Numbered from the stretch's first letter, positions 36,453 through 50,412 are shown. The stretch is 64,000 nucleotides of DNA from Serilophus lunatus (GCA_013399895.1 VXBA01003292.1:454371-518370); one strand, 5' to 3'. Notes: generated by a model not told the origin, from the letters alone. Made by a program: numbers and translations.

Positions 36453-38782
36453 ATGGGCAAAGCAACACAGTCTAGAAGCACTGCAGTGCCACTACCACAC
36501 TGGTGATGACATTTTTTCAGTCAAATTCTTGTTCTTCAGGCTTCCATTGATTTTAGAAGCAAGGTGACTATGTCCTTCTGTTGCTTTCATCATTTACCTG
36601 TCATAATTTCTTTAGTCTCATTTTGACAAAAAACAATCATACAAGAACTATCTTGAAGAAAAATCACTACTCCTTTATAGGACACCTTGAAAAACAAATG
36701 CTGTAAATAAGCTGCATGAGATACCCTGGCCAGATTTTTATCACTTATATTATTTTTTTTTACCTTTTTTAGCATTTGTACACTATTAGAAAACAAGCCT
36801 TTTTGGAGAGATGCATAAAAAATTTACAACTAACCTCAAAGTAGTTCAAATAGTTTAAGATAACTCCTTTCATTTAAGGGGTGTGATCTATTTACTTGTT
36901 AGGATAATATTCTAACTACATGGTAATATCCATAGCTCCTCCCACAAACATTTAGGATTGTTTGAGATTTATGTGCTCTTATGAAATATCCACTATATGA
37001 TCTACAGTCATTTACTGTGTAAGAGCTGTAGCTGATGAACTGGTTTTAAGTTCCTGTTTTATCTCTTCCCTTCTTTAGTTTCTCAACAGATTAAAAAAGG
37101 TGCAGCTTCAGAAATTATTTAAATTCCGCAATCGGTGGTTGGCTACCACTAGAACATCACCTAATTGCATCAACTTAAAATCTAACCTAGAAATTAGAAT
37201 ATTTAAAACTGTTAAATCAAACCTTACCTAACATGAGCTACATAAAACATAGCTGGAATGAACTAGGTACTGAAATCACAGAAAATGAAGTTCATCAGCC
37301 ACAGAGTCAATGCGATAAAAAAGGACACAGCAAACCACCCCCATAATGATCCAAGGCTCCCATCTCCTTGCCATTGGAAAGATGGATTCTCTTAAGCCAA
37401 AGTTTTATTAACCAGACACCGAGATAAAAGCCAGAGACTCGTGAGGGCAGTTCACAGATAGCAGACTGAAATCCAGCAAGTGCAGTATGAGACATCGGCC
37501 TCTGACCTGAAGCCACGTCATCCGATGGCACCCTTGGCATCAGCTTTCATACCAACCTTTCCCTAGTCAACTCCATAGCCAGCAGGTGTCTCAAAAACTT
37601 TACAGGAGTAAGAGTGTGGAATGAAAAAAAAAAGAAGGTCATTCTTTTAAAACTCATACAAGTAGTCATGCTTTAAAGAAAACCTAGGAAAAAAAAATCC
37701 AGAATTTAAATACCCAAAGGCAGCCAAGGGAGCTAAGTGACTGAGGGGAAAGTAGACAAAACAATGACTGCCCTGATAGCTGGGAAGACAATCATCTATC
37801 AGGATACACCCACGGAGCAAAAGAACAAATATGAATGAACACATTATGATTAATGGAGATGATGACTGCTTTAGCTGTCAAATTCTACATGTTGTTGCTT
37901 TTAAAGTATGAAGGGAAGTGCACATGTCTGGTTCAGTAGTTACAGCTAAGCTGTAATAACCTTAGGGGTGAGTAAATAAATAATTTTTCACTAACTATTT
38001 TTTGCAAGATCATAGGAAATAAAATCTGCTGCATTGGAACTTAAGCATTACTTCTACATACCTGTTTTCAATCCTGGTTTTAAAGGATCAGTTTAGCACT
38101 TAATGTGCAATGACCATTCTCCTTGCATCTCAGAATCTTGGAACTCAGCACAAAAAACTCTAATAGCAACTGTATCACAGACCAGGACAAGAGTGCATGA
38201 AGAGCAAGAACAAAAGGGTAAAGATTATATTGCTAATCTCTCAGTTTTATGAGCATCTAGGTCCACCAGGAACATGAAAACAATGCACGATAATAATAGA
38301 GAAGATGGGACACCAACCCTATGGACTAGTAAACTTGAAAAAAAGCAGATGCTGAAGCCACAGGCAACTATATTACAGCATCCGTCTTCCCAGTAATGAC
38401 ACTTTCCACTATTATCATAAAAACTCATTGTATCTCCCTTCTGTCTTTGTAAGCTGCACAGGGATTTTTCACACTAATTTGAAGCTAAATAAATGGCTAC
38501 ACTGCATTTCTTTCACATTCTATTCTGAAAATAGGACTTACAGTGAAAAGCAACCCTAAGGGAATCCAGCTACATAGTCAGCAACTGTCTATACCGTTCT
38601 CTTTGTGTACTCTCTGGAGGCATATGGTTTAGGTTGCTATCTTGATATCTTCATACCAAATTAAAGCAACTACAATCTTTAGGCTAAAAAGTGCTAAGAA
38701 AAATCTTTGCTCTGAGATGATCGTATTGTTACCAACAAAGAAATGCCTCTGAACTGTTTGCTTGGGTTGTTTTTATATTTAT

Positions 38783-38812
38783 TTTTATATATTGCTTGTG
38801 CAATATAAAAAA
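38783..38812. other. AT-rich hairpin
   Basis: The arms attgc (38791-38795) and gcaat (38800-38804) enclose a 4-base loop. Pairing extends outward by about seven A/T pairs with one mismatch. The short arms make a microRNA precursor unlikely. Confidence 0.6.
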
Positions 38813-40360
38813 CTGAGTATTTAACCCTAGTAAATATTCCCTCAATATCCTTGGCTTTATCATCTCCACTCACCCTGAAACTCCCTGTCAAAATCAGTTT
38901 GATGGATCAAAATCAGTCTGAAAATGAGTCATTCTTATCCAACTCATAGACAGTCATTGGAGCTTAGAACTGACTGCTGTAGAACAACTCACTATTACAA
39001 AAGTAGGGATTATGCAAAAGCTTACATCTACAATATTTTTATGAGATTAATTTCAGAAAATAAAGGTATTTTCTGCTATTGCTAAGAAAGAGAAGGGGTA
39101 GAGTACTAAGAATACTTGGAAGCTGGACATTCTACACTCACAGAAGCAGTGGGAAAGAAGGCTAAGAATTTCTGCTCATAAACAACCACATGTCAATAAT
39201 ATCTGAGAAAAAAAAACAACAACTCCATGATTTCAAACTCCCTCCACCACCCTACTTGTATTACTTCCTTTTTTCACAAGTCAAATGTCTGTTCCAAGGT
39301 TGCAGCTCAGAAATCACACCTAACATTATATCACAGAGAAGGGCTCTTCCTCAAACTGTCCAAATGGCCCTCCACATCTCCTATACCAACAAATACTCTG
39401 ACCCAGCCAGTGTAGAACTGATACTTGAACATATCAAATGACAAGAATACCTGAAAAAACAAAACAAAACAAAAAAACCGATGGAACCAAGAGAAAAAGA
39501 AAATTTAGACAGTTCTTAACATGTCAAGACTGTGATAGCATCTGTGGAAAACTGAAGCTTAAACTTGACTTGGCTCTGTAGCAGATCCAGCAAGATGCAG
39601 AAGCATTACAGATTGGTTCAGCCACTGGCCTACAGAGTCTAGAAATCAGCTGCAGTCCGTCTCTGTCCACAAAAGCTCTTAACTCACTGTCATTAGGCAC
39701 AGAGTACATCTGGGTTTTATTGCATTTTGTACATGCTATTTTTTGTGTTCAAAACTGTAGAGGGCAATCAGATAGGGCTCTAACAACATTAGAAAGGGAG
39801 AAAGTAGATTCCTGATACGCGGTTTCTGTTCCAGGTTCTGAAGGCTCTCAGATCTTAGCCTAGGCAGACTCCTGAACCACAGACTGAAAAATCATAACCA
39901 CTCTCTCATCCCTTGCACACTAACACCTCACCTGCAAAGAATGAAACAACACAATTTGCTGTGAAACAACGTTTCACAACTGGAGCTGCAACTCAAGTCA
40001 AGCACAGAGTGACAAGATAGACCCTGCACAAAGCACTACTAAAGTGTCTTCCTCTAAATACATCGAGAGTAACATAGTTTCTGGAAGAAAGTTTGTAACA
40101 AGTGTTCAGTAAACTGCTTCTATCCTTTTGTTTCACACAGAGAGATGTGGCAAAAATAGGTTACTAGCATTTGTTACCATCAGAAAAGGCTAGCTTGAGG
40201 CAGAAAAGCTGGACAGGAAAGGTACTTGAGATTTTGGTTTCTCTCCCCCATCCAGCCCCCCTTCCCCTTCCCCAGATGAACTCTTTCCCAGCTTTCGCAT
40301 TCACAGTACCAGCTCATGTCCACACATGTCTGTGCTAGTTAATGTATAAAATTGTCTTAC

Positions 40361-40440
40361 CAGCAGCAGCGCAGGGAGCAGATGATGAATTCCATTCCAA
40401 CAACAAAATTAACAGCAGGGGATTTCCGACAAGATGGCAA
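40361..40440 (-). other. Candidate first exon, minus strand, unknown
   Basis: A donor (CTGCTG|GTAAGA, exon end 40361) follows a short frame starting at ATG 40395 in a fair context (GGA before, G after). It encodes MEFIICSLRCC plus two bases. Upstream on the same strand, within 30 to 45 bases, are TGTCGGAAATC (ETS-like) and GCCATCTTG, the complement of a YY1-type CAAGATGGC at 40430-40438. Such elements often flank TATA-less start sites. There is no CpG island and the coding part is too short to judge. The start near 40440 is a guess. Confidence 0.17.
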
Positions 40441-41129
40441 TAGAGTAACACAGTTCGGATACTCAAAGAAACATGGGAAGCCCAAGATAACTGATTACTG
40501 AAACCCAGCCTGAAATACCACTAGTGCTTTTCCAGAATTCAGCAAGATGCAACTTCTGGTAGGCAGAGTGAAAAATATAAAAGGTACTCCTCTAGAGAAA
40601 AGGCATACAGAGCTCATTCTTGAAAAGACAGCTGCACAAAAGAAAGAAATAGGCTTTCTGCCTTTTTTTAATCTATCACAATAGCTGTTATCTAAAGTTT
40701 CCTCCTCTTCTCTTAGGGTAGGACTGCTTAAAATAAAATTTCCTCCCAATAAATGAAGACTTAGCAAGTATTTTGATAATGCTTTTCTCCATCTAGTTCT
40801 GCCTACCTTTCAAGTGAGTTTGAAAGCAAAGAAACAGTAATAACAAAATAATAAATAAGTAATGAGAACTATTTTTTCCAGTCCTTCCTTTTCTCTTTCA
40901 CAACATTAATTCCAGTGACTCAGACATATCAAGAGTCCAAAATACCAGTCGAGTCTGTTGCTTTTTCTAAAACTTACTTGCTTTCTTGAAAAGCATCAAA
41001 ACAGTCGTTTTATACATGTTCTATGAGATTTCATAAATATCATTCATCTTTCTGCTTATTAGTCAAGAAGGAAAAATGCCCAGCTTCAGAGCCTTAAAGC
41101 TCCACCTTGTGGAAGACGCCTAGAATATT

Positions 41130-41141
41130 CCAATGGGCGGG
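41130..41141 (+). promoter_or_regulatory. CCAAT box abutting a GC box
   Basis: The plus strand reads ccaatgggcgggaa. A CCAAT pentamer directly joins a GGGCGGG Sp-type box that runs into an E2F-like GGCGGGAA. The combination is typical of proximal promoters, but no downstream first exon is recognisable before the CR1 at 41306, so function is unproven. Confidence 0.25.
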
Positions 41142-41305
41142 AAAAGGACTTCAAACCGAGCTCACAATTAATGGTATGTCTGATGTTGACACTTTGTCAT
41201 TAGTCACACAGTAAAGTAACCTCTTAAATACATTCTATCCCAGCAGAAAAACAAGCGCCAGGGGATTATCAATAAAAAATGAAAATAAGTGGCCACACCT
41301 AAACT

Positions 41306-41802
41306 CCTGTGTCCTATTCCGGTCCTCTCACTTCAAAAGACATTGAGGTGCTGAAGCACATCCAGAGAAGAGCAGCGAAGCTGGTGAAAGGTCTAGAGAG
41401 TTAAGTCCTATGAGGAGCAGCTGAGGGAGCTGGGGTTGTTTAGCCTGGAGAAAAGGAAGCTCAGGCATGACCTTATCACTCTCTACAACTACTGGAAAGG
41501 AGGCTGCAGCCAGGTGTGGGTCAGCCTCTTCTCCCAAGTATCAGAACAAGACAACAGCCTCAAACTGCACCAGGGGATGTTCAGGTGGGACACCAGGAAG
41601 AATTTCTTCACAGAAAGGGTTGTTAGGCATTGCAATGGGCTACCCAAGGAGATGGCAGAGCCACCATCCTTGGAGCTGTTCAAGAAACAACTGGATGTGG
41701 CACTTAGTGCTGTGGTTTGGGTGAAAAAACGGTCATCGGTTAAAGGCTGTACTCAATGATTTTGGAAGCCTTTTCCAACCTGAATTACTTTGATTCTTTC
41801 AA
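41306..41802 (+). mobile_element. CR1 LINE, truncated 3' end (plus strand)
   Basis: About 497 bp of CR1 in the sense direction. It starts in the conserved CACTTCAA-GACATTGAGGTGCTG region and runs through the C-terminal part of ORF2, where the peptide stretches FSLEKRKLRHDLITLYNY and RKNFFTERVVRHCNGLP are characteristic of CR1 reverse transcriptase ends. It closes with the CR1 terminus (gccttttccaacctgaat, then gattctt). One stop interrupts the frame ahead of this stretch, and about 108 codons (41436-41759) remain open. Severely 5'-truncated and non-functional. It is a different subfamily from the copy at 13686 and lies in the opposite direction. Confidence 0.93.
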
Positions 41803-42914
41803 AAGCTGCTTTTATTTTGTGGCAATGCAATAATCATCCTGCATTGAAATAGCTGATAGCAAATGCAACATTCCATAGCAGGTCTTTCCTTCATTTGTTG
41901 TTTTCTGTGCACTGGACTTATTCTCTTTATAATATAAGCAGGAAAACAGGGAGTCACAGACAGGTTTATCTGGACAAGGGGCTGACAACCAAAGAATCCA
42001 GCAACCCTGTCATCAAGGATGGATAAGTGACTAACAAAACTTCATCTTGAGAGATTGACTAATCTTACACAGGTATTACAAAACCTATTACAAACTCATT
42101 CAGCTGAATGTCTGTATTCAGCCATTCCTAAAAGCTCGTACTGAGACCAGCTTGGCACATCCACCGGCTGCTGCCCTATGACTGTGCAGCTCCAGGACAT
42201 TAAAGCCAATCGAGCCAGTACTGCCCTCTGCTGACAGAGCCTGCACGGGATAACCAGCAACTTATGTATTAGTCTGTTTTTCCGCATCATATATGCACCT
42301 CGTTTTTCCATCTTCCCTGTAAGCCTCAACAACATCCAGGGTTCAGTTTTATTGTATTTTTCCCATGCTGCTTCTTCCCCACAAGGGCGACAAAGATATC
42401 TGAGAGGTTTCTAAGTTTATGTACTGTAACACCATGCCAGGACATATAGACTACAGAAATCAAGAGCTGCTGCACTACAGACACAGCTCATGTTTTTAGC
42501 AATGTAAGAGCAAATAGATTAAAAAAAGAGTAACAGAAGGTGAGGTGTTCAAAAATAACGCCAGAAAAATGAATTTAAAATTTTCTTTTGCCATCTACAG
42601 TACAGCAGTCATACAACAGCATGAGATGTTCTTTTGCATAGCAAACCCAAGATACTTAAAGAACACATATCCATATCCATTCAATACTTGGAATTCAAAA
42701 ACCCACCATAATTAGTGACTGATCACTATCAGTAATCACATTATTTCCGCTAATATAAACCTTGCAATACTTCTATTCTCAATCAGTTACTTGGAACTAA
42801 CTAAGGAGAACAAGGGTTGAACTGGTTGAATGCAGGGTCCCTGACCACGCAGAAAAACGCAAATGTGACACTCAAAACAAAGGCAAGTACATCCCTTCAC
42901 AAGCACAGTCAGCT
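41803..42914. other. Unique non-coding sequence with a CTCF-like site
   Basis: No gene supported. The main content is the CTCF-like motif at 42219-42237 and a gradual rise in G+C towards the patch at 42915. Confidence 0.5.
42219..42237 (-). promoter_or_regulatory. CTCF-like binding motif
   Basis: The minus strand reads CTGTCAGCAGAGGGCAGTA. Against the known vertebrate CTCF consensus (core CCA-S-Y-AG-R-K-GGC), the core agrees at nearly all positions, with mismatches only in the upstream part. Motif matches of this quality occur by chance, so occupancy is unknown. Confidence 0.35.
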
Positions 42915-43215
42915 TTCTGACAGCCCGAGCTGGACCAGCCACATCTCAGCCCCGCATCCCCAGCCGGCACCAGTCGCCAGAAGATTTTCAAAGTCGCTGG
43001 AGGATGTCGTGTGCACTTGAGCGAGTGTGCGTGGCTGGAGGCTGCCTCCTTTCTCTCGCAATCCTCAGAAGAGCGGCGCTCAGCAGCAGCACAGCCCTCG
43101 CTCCTGCCCGGCGCTGCAGAGGGAGCCCGCTGCCCGCTCCTGGCGCTGCAGCTCAGCTCCCAGCCCGGAAAGGCAGAGACTCTCATGTCCCTCACCGCAG
43201 TTCACAGCCTGGTCT
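42915..43215. promoter_or_regulatory. CpG-island-like patch, possible promoter
   Basis: About 300 bp of markedly higher G+C with roughly 20 CpG (hand count) in a region otherwise nearly free of CpG. It includes clusters such as gagcggcgctcagcagcag and cctgcccggcgctgcag. In vertebrates such a patch usually marks a promoter or enhancer. Frames on both strands are open for 60 to 107 codons, but this follows from the low stop frequency of GC-rich DNA, and none reads like a known protein. No strong splice donor is placed to define a first exon. It is the only non-LTR patch of this kind in the window. Confidence 0.42.
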
Positions 43216-45948
43216 CGGTTTCTTTTCTCAGCAATGGTCATATCAGAAAAAAATAAAGAGTGATTACTCATCTGGCACAAAGAAGAGGGTCTGACCTGCT
43301 GCCACACAGCACCCTTCAAATCTCTATGTTAAAAGAGGTGCTTGCTTCACGTTACACACAATATTTTATTCTTCTTGTTCTCTAAGCTCCAACTCTGAAT
43401 GACCTTTTGCTTCACGCAAAGCTTCTGCAGGGGACAGACTTTCTCTTTTAAAGAAAATAACACGTCCTAAGTTGTTCAGTTAACATCCTGGTTGTTAAAA
43501 AAAAGCAGCCTTTTACAAGCAAGAAAAATATTCACAGCCTCCATGAAGTCCTCTATAAATTTTCACTGTTGATGGTTGTTACCAAAGAAGAGCTCAGATA
43601 CAGCAGAACAAAACAATTTATTAATAGATTTAAAAACCAAGAAAAGAACTTAAATATACCAAAGTACATAAACTGAAACAATTTACTTCACTTTTGCCCA
43701 CTAAAGTCTTTCAGATGAGACTATCAAAAAAAAACCACCTCAAACAAAACAAACAGCTCACTCATATAGTCTTTATTCCAAAATAAAGAAGTGTATTTTA
43801 ACTTTTACAGTTTGTGGAGCAGGACCAAAACTGCTAATAATAAAAATGCTGTGTATGGACACGAGGCCAAAAGCCCATTCGTGTATCAACTTAGAAAAAT
43901 GGCATTCCAAAGCAAAAGTACCTGTTGCCACTGGCATGTGAAAACCTCACATTTAAAATTAAGATTTGATTATTACTCTCCATGAAATCAAAGCTTAGTC
44001 TAAAAATGATGCCCAATATATCAAAGTTTCAAAGCCACTGTTCTCACTTTTGACCCCCATATTAACTATCAGAAAGGCCACTCATGTTGAACTATCATTT
44101 TTTACTAAATAATCTCCTTTGTCCCCTACTTTGCTTCAGTTTGCCTTGTGTGCACATATCAGATGCAGTGGCTTGGATTAGTTTACTAGGAGCACTGATC
44201 TCTGTACTCATGAGTAGACGGACCTAGTTTAACTTGGGTAACCTCATCACCGCACCACTATGGGAACACACCAAAGCTGAGAAAAGAAGGACCTTTTATA
44301 AACTGGTGGTAGGTTTGGGGGTTTTTTTGAGAAAGGCTTTAAAAAGATGCAACCAAATTGTTCCTGCAACAGTGGAAGCAACAACACAATCAGCCTAGTC
44401 CAAGTCAATGGTGTTGAGATAAAACCATATCATGTTTCCAGCAATTTCTTCTGTAGAAGTTGAACTCGTCACAGCCAGATAATCTCTGTGAAAGCACCAA
44501 ATGCTGCCACATGCTTTGTCATTACAGCAGTATCTTTCTGCTTGGCAGCCTCACCGTACTTTATCACCCTCTTACTTCAGCTGTCATAGGCTTAGTTTCT
44601 CTGGTGGGGAGATACTGTTCTTGCTGAAGCCCTTAAGTCTGCAAGCATAAGAAAAGCATCCGTCGTGTCAAAGGGCTAGCAGGAACTGACATATGATTTG
44701 TTTTAATCCACAACTTCAATTAGATTTATCATTCTACAGAATAAAAATTCATTACATTCCAAAGATCCCTTCCATGAGGCACAGGAGAGAACTATCTGTC
44801 CACAGAAATATATTCCAAATGCACTTTTCAGCACATTGTCTCCATCATGAATAGTTAAGCCAGCAAAACTTCATAAAAAATAAGGCTGGGCTCAGGCTGC
44901 TCAGCTATATTAGAGACTCACATGCAAATGGTGTTATAGCAGGAAGAGTGTTCCAGGCAGATAATTCACCCAGAGTACAAGTACTGGGCAGAAAGCTCAA
45001 AACCATGAGAAATTCATGCCTGTTTCATCTTACAATAATAAAGTGAGACAAGTTTATTCATCTCCACCTTTCATAGGAATTACAACCCATAGAGACTGAG
45101 GGCATGGAACAAAATGCATCAATTTGCCATAATGATGCCCTCTGACAGCGACACACATACCATGACCTTTAATCCATGTAGGCCTCTTCTTCCCGTTTAA
45201 AAGGAAGTCAAGTTACCAGCATGGACTGCAATGACAGATTACCTAAGTCTCATTGACAAGTCTTTCTATGTGTGACATTATTTTCATGTATTTAGTAACC
45301 AAAGATACCAGATACTTCTGTTGCCAGTAGTCTGACTGCTATTCCTTGCCTGAGATTTCATGCAAAGTGCAGTTATGCTTGAGGGGTCTGCAGCTCTCAA
45401 CTGTAAAACAGGAGGAAGACCACACAATTCAACCCAAGAAAATTAAGCAGTCAAAAAGCCTGAACCCTTGTTTGTAACATTGTGACAAAACTTAACCACT
45501 ACAATTCGAAATGGACAATCAGAACAAGCTTCCTGGATAAAATACTAACTGGTAGTTTCAGTCACTTCATTGGAAAGTAATACCCAGGAAATATATAGAA
45601 ATTATAATAAAAGTAATGGAAAGTATTTCTGAATTTATGAATAGAAGACTGTTTACTTTTTGTATGTTTTTGTCCTTAATTAGCATGCTCACTCTATCTG
45701 ACCTTTGAAATCTTTTTTATGAAGCCCGAGGAGACCAACATATTCCAGAATGTCATCCTTGCCCAATTAGAGAAGATTTATAAGACATGCAGTTGAACAG
45801 ACAGACTAGTTCATGTTTTGTACTATCACACCTAATAAATAAAACAACTAAAGGCAGACAAATAAGAGCTGACAGCAAACTTGGTTTCCTCTTAAAGCAA
45901 AGTAAATTCATGTTTTGATTCTCTGGGTAAAACTTGAGAAAGACATCA

Positions 45949-45967
45949 ACACACACACACACACACA
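45949..45967 (+). repeat. (AC)n microsatellite
   Basis: About nine and a half AC units. A likely length-polymorphic dinucleotide repeat. Confidence 0.92.
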
Positions 45968-48900
45968 AAAGTAAATATATGTGGCCTGCAGTGAATAAGG
46001 AAAATCATGATCAGTCTTTTTATGCACTTGGAAAATTGAAGCATTCTTCTGAATGCACATTTATACTATTTTCTGCATTATCTACAGCATTACACACAGG
46101 GAAGCAGCTGGACTCTGGAAATTCAGCGTCTTTTCATCCTAGTGTTATATAATGGACCATCTTTTATAGTGTGATTGCCATCCTTGTCTTCAGTCTCTCT
46201 CTGCTTTACAGAGTTCTCTGTTTTTTCTACAGTAACCTAAACCACAAGATCAGTATCTCATCATAAAATCTTTTGTGTCTAGCTAATTGACAATGTCAGC
46301 ATTATACCCTTGACAGAGAATGACCTAATCCATCTTATTCTGCATTGAAAGTAGAGGACTACTCAATTATCTTCAAATATGTGATTTTAAACTTAGTGCA
46401 GTTATCAAAGGCAAACACACACCCTTTGGGTTGCTGGGAACCCAGACTGCTCTAGTTTGCCTAGTTTAATACAGGATATACACACCTGCAGTAGAGTACA
46501 ATGACAGGAAAATCAAATTGATTTTCAGAAAGTGTTTTTTTCTCTGATAAAAAAATACCCAGATGAAATAAGCTATTTTCACCTATGGCTCCTGCCACCC
46601 CACATGACTACAGGATATTTAATTCTCTGAATTTATTTGAGTGATCATTAAAACCACTCAAACCCCTTCTCCCTCCAAAAAAAATGTCAGCCAGCAAGGT
46701 TGAGCTAATTAAATCTGGCGTGCCCTAGTCTTTCTGAAAAGCTCTCTCACTGATCAGAACACAGTAATCCTTCTCATCCACAGATATGAAAAAAGTACCT
46801 TCCAAACATGCACTTTTCCCATGTATCATGTACAGGGTACAAAACCACACCCCCACAAAAGCAAAAAGGCAGAAGAGAAATAGTTTTTACTTCTCCTTAT
46901 ATCTTGAATAAATGTCTCACATACTGGCCTCAAAATCACCCTTGAACCCTACGGTAAAGTTCATCAAGGTCCCAGACCTTAATTAAAACAAACAAAGAAA
47001 ACACACAAGCAAAATTAAAAGCTGAAAAAGAAACTAACACTGTACACTGAATAAACACAAAAAGCACTCACTAAAGCCACTGTAAAGATAATATAAAACA
47101 AAATATCGAACAGATACACGCAATTAACATTTTAATAGCCATCACCAAAGTAACAGTAAATAACATACATTCAATAACATTTCACCAATTTGCTTTATAA
47201 ATCCACAGTGCAGGAGTCAAACACAATCATTAATCAGTTAGTCTCAGTCAGCACAGCATTAAGTGCAACCCAAAATCTAGTAATTAGGTAAAAGTAGTTT
47301 AGATGTTTCAGAAAGGAATTTAAGAAGCTATCTTCCCTCCAGCACACCACTTACAGCCTGAGCTTTTTCCCAAAAAAATGAATCCTTTCACATTCAGCTT
47401 TTCTCCTTTTCTTGCCTAGAGACCTGTAAGAGGGATGTATCACCATTATATTAAAGGTCCCCCAAGACCCTTTTCTTTCTCCCACAGATCCTTTAGTTAC
47501 ATGCTAAGTACTTAGTTTACTGTGGAAGTTTTTCCTAAAGGCATGAATCATATTTTAAGGACATACTCCATCACTAATATATTTAATGGAAAAATAATTG
47601 ACTTAAGGTGAAATACAGAGACAAATAGCACCCTCAGTAGTTATTACTACTGTTCTGACTTCCAGTTTAAGAAAAATTTAACCATGATGCATGCAGCACA
47701 AAGAGGTATATTAGGTCACATCTCAAGAGACTTATCTGAGCCTAACATAAAACTTTTATCAGTTGTGCAACACAGCTGCAGTTCAGACAGCCCTTTCACA
47801 GCCACAAAAACTAATGCAGGAAGTCCTCCACTTCCTCTCATTCTTGTTACACTTCCAGAATTATACTTGCCATAGAAGCAGCAGCATCCTTCGTGTCTTC
47901 TTGATTTGCTCGAGGCTGCACAACGTTCCTTGGGAAATATGTCACTAAGAGACCCAAAGCACAACACCCTCCATCTTCTCTGTGTATGCCCAGGACACAC
48001 AATATTCACCTCCCAAGGTCATTATGAGGAATACCATTTATAACTTGCTAAGCTTAAGAAGCTGCACAGTTCTGCATTGCTGTCAGTTCAGGGCAGCGGC
48101 TTAAACATAGGGCAGCAGTGAGAGAAGAGTTTCCCCTTCATAAAGGCCTTGGTTCTCTCACAGAAATATTACAGTCTAATGAGAGGCACCTTGAACATCA
48201 GGTAACATTCTAAACTGAAGCACAATTCATCTATAGGTCAGGAAGAGATGAACGACTATTATCCTTAAGATTAGCAGTGGCCTTCCTCTTAAAGGAAGTT
48301 CAGTGCAAAATCACTTCTTTAGATATTGCAAACTTTCAAATAATTATCTTCTCATGGACCGCAGAAACTGTTTGTGAAGATGCAGTAGTCCCCGGCAGAG
48401 GGAAATCACCCTTGAAAATGCTCGGTCATGAACAGCACATTTAAACCATGTATAACCTAATATGCATTACAGATTTAAAAGTTGATAGTGAAGGTAGAAG
48501 GCTTTTAATGACAATCAGGCTACTGTGTTTTCTGACCATGACTAAACACAAGTGATAGATTAATTTTAAATACGGTGTTGGCTGTTACATCCCCCTTCTC
48601 AGACAAGCACGACCCAGATCATAGTGGAAAAATTATTAGTGAAAAATGTGTTCATAGTTATCATGTTACCACAGTAAAGCAACAATAAGAAACTCAAAGC
48701 CAGAGCAACAACGTAGATGGAAATCTAAGCTGAAGCCACAGGACCCAAGAGTGTCATGTTTCCTTCCCTCTGCCTCAGGCCTAGAGATATTCTAGGCAAA
48801 AAGCCCTAAAATATCCAGTATGCCCCTCTGACAAACCTGCTACATCATCACTGCCTTTTTCAGAAGCTCCCTTGAAAATGTGGTGCAAGGAGGTGATTTG

Positions 48901-50412
48901 TCTACCCCAAAAAGTGAAGTACTCAAAACACCGTTTAGAGCTCTCAGCTGTAAATGCTGCCAGAATTCATTCAGCTTCTGTAATGCCAGATGTATTTTAA
49001 ATTCCTGGTAGTGTTTCACAGATAACTTAGAAACAAAATACAACAGTAGCTCTCTTGCCAACTCTTGCTTACTTTTTAAAGTACATAAACGAGCCCTGCT
49101 GAATTGAAATCAATATGTTTCAAAGCATCATCCTTGCTATCACTTATTTTATGGGCTACAATAGTACAGCTGTATCATATTATCCAGTTAATCAAAATAC
49201 AATCATTTTTGACAGTGTTGCTTAGGAAAAAGAAGAAGTCATTATCTTTGCTATTTCAGGGAATATATTCCATTTATAAAATGTAATTTTTCAGAACCCC
49301 ACATAAATACCTCTGTATGGTTCAGAAATTTCAAGCTTGTTTCTTCAAATGGCTTGCTGTTCATTTTTTCATTTAGCTGGAATCAAGAGTTCACTACTGT
49401 GCACAGTACTGTTTCTGCAAATTAAGGCTATTACCCAAGCAAAAAAATTCACTGTTAAGACTACAGAGTATGAAATGTATACAGAATAGCTATTTTTAAA
49501 CATATATTTAATGTGATTTGCAAGATTCTTTCTAGCAGATGAAAACTGAGCTCTTCTTCTGACTACTGCAGATGGAAGACACACTGAAATTCAATCACAG
49601 TCTGGAGTTACTGGTGGTAATACTTCCCTAACATTCAAGGTCTGCTGCATTTTCTTCTGCCACAGTCTGTGTTGATACAAAAAGTAAAAAAAAAATAAAA
49701 ATCATTTGTCCCTTAGTCTTTCTAGATATTTATCTTATTTATAAATGTTTCAGTCCTCTTAGCAGCATAATAATAACAAGATGCAGATTAAATATCTCAA
49801 GAACATAACCATATGCAAGTTTTCACAAATTAATTTTATCAGCAGATCATAATGATTTATCTGAAAGTTATCATTTTGGAAATGGGATTTTTAAGACAAA
49901 AAGGAGCTGGAGAGATGTGTCTGAAGTCACCAGGCATGCTGATGGCCAAATTCAAAATAAAAATCTAGCTCTGGTAGAATTCAAAACAAGCCCTCCGTAG
50001 CAACAGCAAGAGAATCTGAAATCCCGTTAGCCACATGAAGAGCAGCTCCACTTCTGAGGAAAGTATTTCCTTTCGTGCTCACCAGCATTTCTTAGTAAGC
50101 TCTCCCAGCAAATATTTATAACAATATGGACACAACAGAACTCTCTCCTTTATCCAGTCTGGAAATATAAGGAGTCTTAATTGCAAGGACCAAGCTCAGA
50201 AGTATTTTATCATCTTCACCAGACATGGGTCTTCAAGAACTCAGTGAGGGTGTCTCTGTGATAGGTCTATGGAACGTGCTCATCATAACCATATGCAGAC
50301 TGTATTTGCTGCCACTCTTGTGATGCCTGCTTTGCACCTGAGTCAGGCTCTGTAACTATCAATGCAACAACAACTTCCAGGAACACAAATGTTTATTAGT
50401 TCGAGTTTTGGC

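Larger units (their letters stand above)
36453..41305. other. Unique non-coding sequence, no gene seen
   Basis: AT-rich unique DNA apart from the exon-like block at 40361-40440 and the CCAAT/GC-box cluster at 41130-41141. An AT hairpin lies at 38783-38812, and an AAAAC-type simple repeat at about 39455-39478. No other repeat family or RNA gene recognised. Confidence 0.5.

Noticed and set aside
41436..41759. 108-codon plus-strand frame that looks protein-like
   Set aside because: It is the end of the CR1 ORF2, part of the truncated LINE, not a host gene.
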